The translations under genes and the position numbers were made by a program. The notes under the pieces were generated by a model. That model made no database searches, was not told where the DNA came from, and was given only the letters and a program-made list of their open reading frames with translations. A stretch of DNA of 64,000 bases from Cristatella mucedo (taxonomy: Eukaryota > Bryozoa > Phylactolaemata > Cristatellidae). This document shows positions 58,902 through 64,000 of this stretch, in pieces (position 1 is the stretch's first letter; the number at the start of each line of letters is the position of its first letter). The stretch is from the NCBI GenBank assembly GCA_009760855.2, contig WPIO01000001.1:13707001-13771000 (forward strand), given 5' to 3'.

Positions 58902-61900
58902 AGAGAGAGAGAAGTTTACGAAAAAGTTCCCAGTCAACCAGAGCTGCAAGGTTCTCCGAAATCCTTCGGCATAGCATCGGCTCATTTCCACTGGCTGCCG
59001 CCCTGTGACCACCTGAAAGCAATCGCCCAGTGTTATTGTTGTTAAGGGGGAAAGTCAAGAAAATACCTATAACATTTGTTCGACAATCGAATATGTGTTT
59101 ATGGTACCTTTCGAAAGACAAATATGTTAGAACTGGGATCAGAAGTTCTGACAACTTCCTCATGAAATGAAAAGTTCTGTATGCAAACCACGCCCAGCCC
59201 AGATGTAAACCGGAAGCAACACATCTACAAATAAAAGATTTACCGATCTCTGCATCATATGCGACTTGTATCCCAACATGTTGAACCTTGGTAGATCGCT
59301 ATAGATGCTTGAAACTTGTTGAGGTGCATACTTGTGACTTTTAAACAGCTTCATTTCCAGGGTTGGTTGGTGCTTTGTAAATTAAATAACAACTAATATT
59401 TCACGTATCGAAGTGAAATTTGAAATGTCAGTTCAGCTCTGCTTTTTTACCCCAGTTTTTAATATTTTTGATTTCAGTTTGATACAATTAGCTCCATATG
59501 TCCACGATTACGGAAAATAAAGCTCCAGGACGTTTGATGACGTATAGAGCCAAATGTATCAAACCGAAATCAAAAGTATTAAGAACTAGGGTAGAAAAAG
59601 CAAAGCTGAACTCGCATTTCAAATTTTATTCCGATACGTGAAATATTAGTTGAGTTATTTAATTTACAAGGCACCAACCAACCCTGGAAATGAAGCTGTT
59701 TAAAAGTCACAAGTATGCACCTCAACAAGTTTCAAGCATCTATAGCGATCTACCAAGATTCGACAAGTTGGGATACAAGTCGCATATGATGCAGAGATCG
59801 GTAAATCTTTTATTTGTAGATTTGTTGCTTCCGGTTTACATCCGGGTTAGACGTGGTTGGCATGACCAATTTTTCTTTCACGTGGAAGTCGTCAGAACTT
59901 CCGATCCCAGTTCTAACACATATATCTTTCGAAAAGTACCATTAGCACATATTTATTATTGGACAAATTTTATAGATATTTTCTAGACATTCCCCCTTGA
60001 GCACCTGGTGTATCGGTGGCTTTCGTGAGTCATATTTGCAAATGGTCAGGTCCATAAGCTGACTAAATCTGACTATAAATTGTAAGTGTGCATGCAGCGA
60101 AAGTGCTGTGAGCATGGCTACCTCCGCCACGGCTTGGCTCCTTCATACCTAGCTTAACTGCTGCATCAGTTTCAGCCTGTTCGTGCCCTCAGGTCCTGTG
60201 TGGACAATAAATTAGCTGTCCCATTCCTCTGCTTAAAGACAGTTAGCGACAGAAGCTTTAGCTCTGCAGGTCCTAGACTGTGGAAATCGCTTCCACAATT
60301 CTTACGCAACGACAACTACTCTCCTACTGCCGACTATGGCACATCCTTTTCAGCGGTCCTGAGCTGCTACTTCTATGCTACTCACTACCTCAACTGCTCT
60401 CCTGACCCTGCACACTTTCTCTTTGTTGCGTGAGATGAAGTCTGTTGGCTACCGAATGCGTACCGAAAGCCGCTTAGGCTGTGAGTGCGCTATACAAAAC
60501 TCTCCTGCATAGCACCCACATGGTCTTTATGACTTTGTGGAGTTACAGACGGAGATACATTACATTACATTACATTACATTACCTGCTTGCTGCTGTGCT
60601 ATCAGTAGAGCATTATATCGATAACCTAGAGGTTATAGGATTGGTTCATGCTTGTGGCAAAATCTTTTTCTGCATGCAGTTCCATAACAGGTGCCCTATG
60701 GTTGCTCTGCACTTTCATTTCACTACAGTTTGGGTAGCCCACTGACTTCTTCTAGATATCTTGGGATTGCTTCTTTTCTGGTTTGGCCAATCCCACGTCA
60801 GTACTGTAGGGCGCTGCTTTTACTGGTCTGCCAGTTCCACGTGTCCTCTGCCACTAAGCTCTTTTTTCTTTGTCAGGGTTGATCTTTTTCTACCTGGCGT
60901 TGACATAGTTGGAGGATACAGCATCTGTTCTGCCCCACAAACTTTGCTAAGTCAAGGCACTCTTGACCTTGCAGTAAAGCTGAGCAATCACCCTCCAGCC
61001 AAATGGATACATTCACAGGTACAGCGTATGAACCGAAAGCATAAGTTGTTGCTGCAGCTTTTATGGGCTCATAACATTGCTGATGCTGCTCTGTGTAGCT
61101 AGCCTAATAATAATAATAATAATAATACACTTGATATAGTGCCCTCAGAGAGCTCAATCTCTTTCTAGGCACTTTACATTTACTGGAAAGGAAGCACGAT
61201 CGACTGGTTAGTGGTAGCATGCTCAATAAACAACAAGAATAACATGGTTAGGGGTGACATGCACAGGGTCAGCATGTATGGTTTGTAGCAGAATGCATAA
61301 TGTCAGCATGCATAAGCACACAAAGGACGAATCACAAGGACCCACTAAATGCTGTGATAAATAGGTGCGTTTTTAGTTTCTTTTTAAATGTGGACAAGTC
61401 AGGAGATATCGTGACACAAGTTGGGAATGAGTACCAGGCTTGGGGAGCATATGAACTAAAGGCACTGCCTCCAAAGTAATTTAAGATTTTTAAGAGGTTT
61501 GGGTAAACAGTTAGATTCCGAAAAACAAGTTGTACGATGCTTAGCCTGGTGGTGAAGTATTTCTATTAGATAGGCTGGAGCAAATGAATGAAGGGATCTA
61601 AAAGTGAGTGACTAAACCTTGAAGTCGATGCGTTTTAGACAAGCCTGGCTGCAGAGTTTTGCACCAGCTGTAAGTGCCTGCATGACAAATCAGCCGACTC
61701 ACGAAAATCTGTCTGAGGTGGTAGCTCAGCATTAGGCAATGCATTGTATTGCTCGGCTCTCCCTGTCTCTGTCTGTCTGTCTCTCTGTCTGTCTGTCTGT
61801 CTCTCTGTCTCTCTCCCTCTCTCTCTCTCTCAACTTGGCTGGGGCTGCACGAGCCTGCCTGTCACGGAGGATTGGAGCCATGCATTATCTAAAATCGAGC

Positions 61901-63728
61901 CCTGACTACAATGCAGCCCGGGACATTTAAGTTTTGTCATTTCATCTGGTACAGATAAGTGCATGTACCATATATCCCGTGTGCTGTATATGTATCTTCT
62001 AGAACATGCAATTTCAGCCGAGTTAAGTTTTAGATGATGGAAGCTTTGGCAAATGATGGCTCATAGATTGCTCCAGGAGTGCTGTGGCTTCTGGTGATGC
62101 AGCAGCGTGTATATGAGTGAACACTTAGTACTGTGCTACGTCTCACCCGTGAGACCTTTGGTTGGATACCTTGGATTGAAGTACTTGTGCATTGCACAAA
62201 CTGACAACCTAAACTGCTGTCGAGCCACCACGTCAGATTAAAGCTGCATTATGTCTTAATTTAGTATGAACCAACACTTGTCTGGAATTATAAGTTGTTG
62301 ACCGAGCTGCTGCCATAAGGCACCAAACTGTAGGCTTGATGTAGCTAGCGATATTTCCCTATTGAAATTGCTGTTGCTATCATACCCCACGTTTGCTGAT
62401 TTGCTGTTTCTATTATACCTCCCCTCTAATTAAGGCTTGATAGATTATTCTTAACCATGCTGGTCCCAATCCAATTGCAATTATCTAAAGGCAAATACAC
62501 TGCCAGCTTTGGCCAGCTTAAGCCTTTGTCGTCCCTAGGATAATACTGAGCTCCAGCAGTCATGGCTGATCAGTAATGCTAAATGTGCAAGCAGTTTTGT
62601 TGCTGCAATCTTTGATGAGGTTGTGAGAAAAATAGTCAGCTTGGTCCTGTGGCTATGGAAGTCCTTCTGCTCCAGCAACTGACTCTCCTGATGACTCATG
62701 GTGCATTCTGTTCTGGACCATTCCAAAAAGGCACACCTGTTGTAGTGCTATCTGCCTGCAAGACTGGCACACAGTGACCCCCAACCCAACAACATTCTTA
62801 GTAGTGTGGACCAGTCTAAACTAGCACTATTATGGGGTGGCATTATTTCAGGTGGCACTACGATGGAGGGCATTACTGTGCCTGCCTAGGCTCATATCCT
62901 GATGGTGACATATATGTGTTTTTTGGAATGGCACAACACAAATTAAAGATCGTTGCCGGTAACTTGGACTTTGCTCTTTAGTTTCTGGCTATTTGCAGCA
63001 TCGGCACATGAGACACAATGCTACCAAGGCCAGCATGTGACAGTAATCTAAAGTACCCAGAGCCGCTCCCCTAGTCTTGAGAGGTGCATGAGTGTGACTA
63101 ACATGCACTGAACGCCAACCGTGCCACCGGGGAAGCATGGAGGACGGTGGAGCTGCAAGAGATCAGTGTGCAAAGCAACGTGAAAGAATGCACTGGGTAG
63201 TTTCGGGTTTGTTGCTAGTGTTGCACGTATTTATGCTCATTCCTTTGCCTCTTTCGAGATACGTTTACAAGATAAGATTAGATACAAGATACAAAATACT
63301 TACATTGAGTGGCTGCCACTATGTGGTCGATCGGTATGTGGTTCGGCTTTGCCAATTCAACCTCAGCGTTATGCCAATTGCTACTTTCCTGTAGCTGGAA
63401 TTCAGCCTACTCTCCTGTACTCAACCGATACGAAGGAGTTGCCCAGCACTATTACTGACATACTGACTCCTTGGCCCTTTGCTTTCTCTTTTAGTGCCGG
63501 CATGGTGCACGAGTTTCATTTCGAATCGGTGGAGACTTTTACTACGATGCTCAAGAGCTAGCCGGATATTCACATCTGCTACTCATAGCCGGAGGTGTGG
63601 GAATTAATCCTCTCTGCTCCATGTTTCGCGAAATTGCCTCTGAGAAAGATGCCGGTCACGGCTCGACACAGCACCTCAAAGTGTCGCTGCTATACAGTGC
63701 CTGCTCGGTGGCTGATTTGCAGTTTACA
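57504..63728 (+). CDS. OXNAD1: OXNAD1-like NAD/FAD oxidoreductase, four exons, runs off right edge
   Basis: Exons: 57504-57575, 57779-57863, 60877-61018 and 63495-63728, all with GT/AG borders and matching phases (533 bases). Reading order: HMEKTADHKRST; VVSSVTSITPSVKLVRIQV; TFKAGQW then VDLFLPGVDIVGGYSICSAP (flavin-binding block); NHPPAKW; then CRHGARVSFRIGG, and LLLIAGGVGINPL (NAD-binding GGxGxxP-type block). This order and spacing match animal OXNAD1, a ferredoxin-NADP reductase-like protein usually placed in mitochondria, substrate unsettled. The last exon ends at a GTGAGT donor and the C-terminal exons lie beyond the window. The first coding exon is uncertain: an ATG at 57518 lies in the first listed exon, or an upstream exon exists (see 53382). 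LINE, foldback and microsatellite copies fill its introns. Confidence 0.92.
57640..57720 (+). mobile_element. LINE-A tail fragment
   Basis: 'catgcttcctttaaacaaat' to 'cttattattattg' in an OXNAD1 intron: only the 3' end is present. Confidence 0.65.
58620..58712 (+). mobile_element. SINE-A/LINE-A tail fragment
   Basis: 'gtgcctggatagggattaag', 'ttctctcagagcagtatgca' and TTATTATTATT. Too short to say which family it came from. Confidence 0.5.
58856..58913. repeat. (AT)n(AG)n microsatellite
   Basis: About 22 AT units followed by AG repeats, in an OXNAD1 intron. Confidence 0.95.
59070..59975. mobile_element. Foldback element FB1, copy 2 (long inverted arms)
   Basis: Arms at about 59070-59510 and 59530-59975 are near-identical inverted copies, so both arms encode the same frame start (MKLFKSHKYAPQQVSSIYSD) on opposite strands. 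The spacer is about 20-40 bases. It matches FB1 copy 1 at 18.4-19.3 kb. No transposase; possibly a long-inverted-repeat MITE. Confidence 0.85.
60110..60590 (+). mobile_element. LINE-B 3' end with (TACAT)n tail
   Basis: Encodes a LINE ORF2 C-terminal block of a second family: GLAPSYL, SDRSFSSAGPRLWKSLP. Then a 3' UTR matching 240-490, ending in (TACAT)n at 60555-60583. 5'-truncated. Confidence 0.8.
61107..61720 (-). mobile_element. LINE-A, 5'-truncated
   Basis: Minus strand: ORF2 end, 3' UTR, tail 'agagattgagctctctgagg' and TTATTATTATT end at 61107-61125, in an OXNAD1 intron. Confidence 0.85.
61759..61831. repeat. (TCTG)n/(CT)n microsatellite
   Basis: A mixed CTGT and CT tract. Confidence 0.92.
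62530..63130 (+). mobile_element. Possible Tc1-like transposase remnant
   Basis: Plus-strand 62808-62885 reads VDQSKLALLWGGIISGGTTM, resembling the VMVWGGI block of Tc1-like transposases. Downstream there is 'cacaatgctaccaaggccag' (HDNATxx-like). Multiple stops; a decayed copy in an OXNAD1 intron. Confidence 0.35.
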
Positions 63729-64000
63729 GTGAGTTGGGTGTCTCCAGGAAGGGAAGGATAGCATCAGCCTGTTTTTGGTGCTAGGACTTGGTCATTGCTG
63801 CTTACCGGTGCATATGGCATCGGTGCTTCTGAAGTATTTTAGCTTTACTATTTTGGTGACCGTCTGCCACAGACTGTCATCAATGAGTTACACGCCTGCA
63901 TGTGTGCTTGTGCGCTCACCAATGAGTAATCAAACTGTCATCAGTATATAGGGGTGTAAATGTTTGTATTTGTACATGTACATGTACGGCTTCCTTCTAT

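Noticed and set aside
59160..59986. Two matching small genes (MKLFKSHKYAP…) on opposite strands
   Set aside because: They are the two arms of one foldback element, so identity is due to the inverted repeat.

Overview
The window looks like nuclear DNA from an animal, most likely a non-vertebrate. Its genes are split by introns with clean GT/AG borders. Three proteins belong to animal mitochondrial or secretory families. Introns and intergenic DNA are packed with 5'-truncated CR1/L2-type LINEs, two tRNA-derived SINE families, hAT and Tc1-like remnants, foldback elements and microsatellites. Nothing bacterial is visible (no operons, rRNA or CRISPR). I cannot name the species; a marine or freshwater invertebrate would fit.

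Layout. (1) 0.7-4.2 kb, minus strand: a secreted M14 (A/B-type) carboxypeptidase. Its seven 5' exons were reconstructed; the 3' part is only partly visible. (2) 4.2-10.5 kb: gene-poor repeat fragments. (3) 10.76-46.7 kb, minus strand: a complete 16-exon AIFM3-like (Rieske plus pyridine-nucleotide-disulphide oxidoreductase) gene. Its exon junctions keep one frame over 1,641 coding bases (546 residues). Introns are up to about 8 kb and hold most of the repeats, including a SPIN-like hAT MITE at 32.9 kb and a strange interlocked inverted repeat at 42.7-42.9 kb (just outside the exons). A CpG-richer segment at 46.3-47.0 kb is the likely promoter. (4) 46.9-51.9 kb: repeats. (5) 51.9-52.2 kb, minus strand: mitochondrial ribosomal protein bL36m (MRPL36), with a candidate small gene just upstream (52.9-53.3 kb) that faces a plus-strand start at 53.38 kb. 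(6) 54.4-55.7 kb: a Tc1-like element with long inverted repeats and a hAT MITE nested inside it. (7) 57.5-63.7 kb, plus strand: four exons of an OXNAD1-like NAD/FAD oxidoreductase that runs off the right edge, with LINE, foldback and Tc1-like debris in its introns.

AIFM3, MRPL36 and OXNAD1 are all linked to mitochondria or redox chemistry in known animals. Sharing a window probably reflects chance rather than a functional cluster. The most notable non-gene signals are the SPIN-like element, the A-B-A'-B' inverted repeat, the LINE/SINE tail sharing and the nested transposons.
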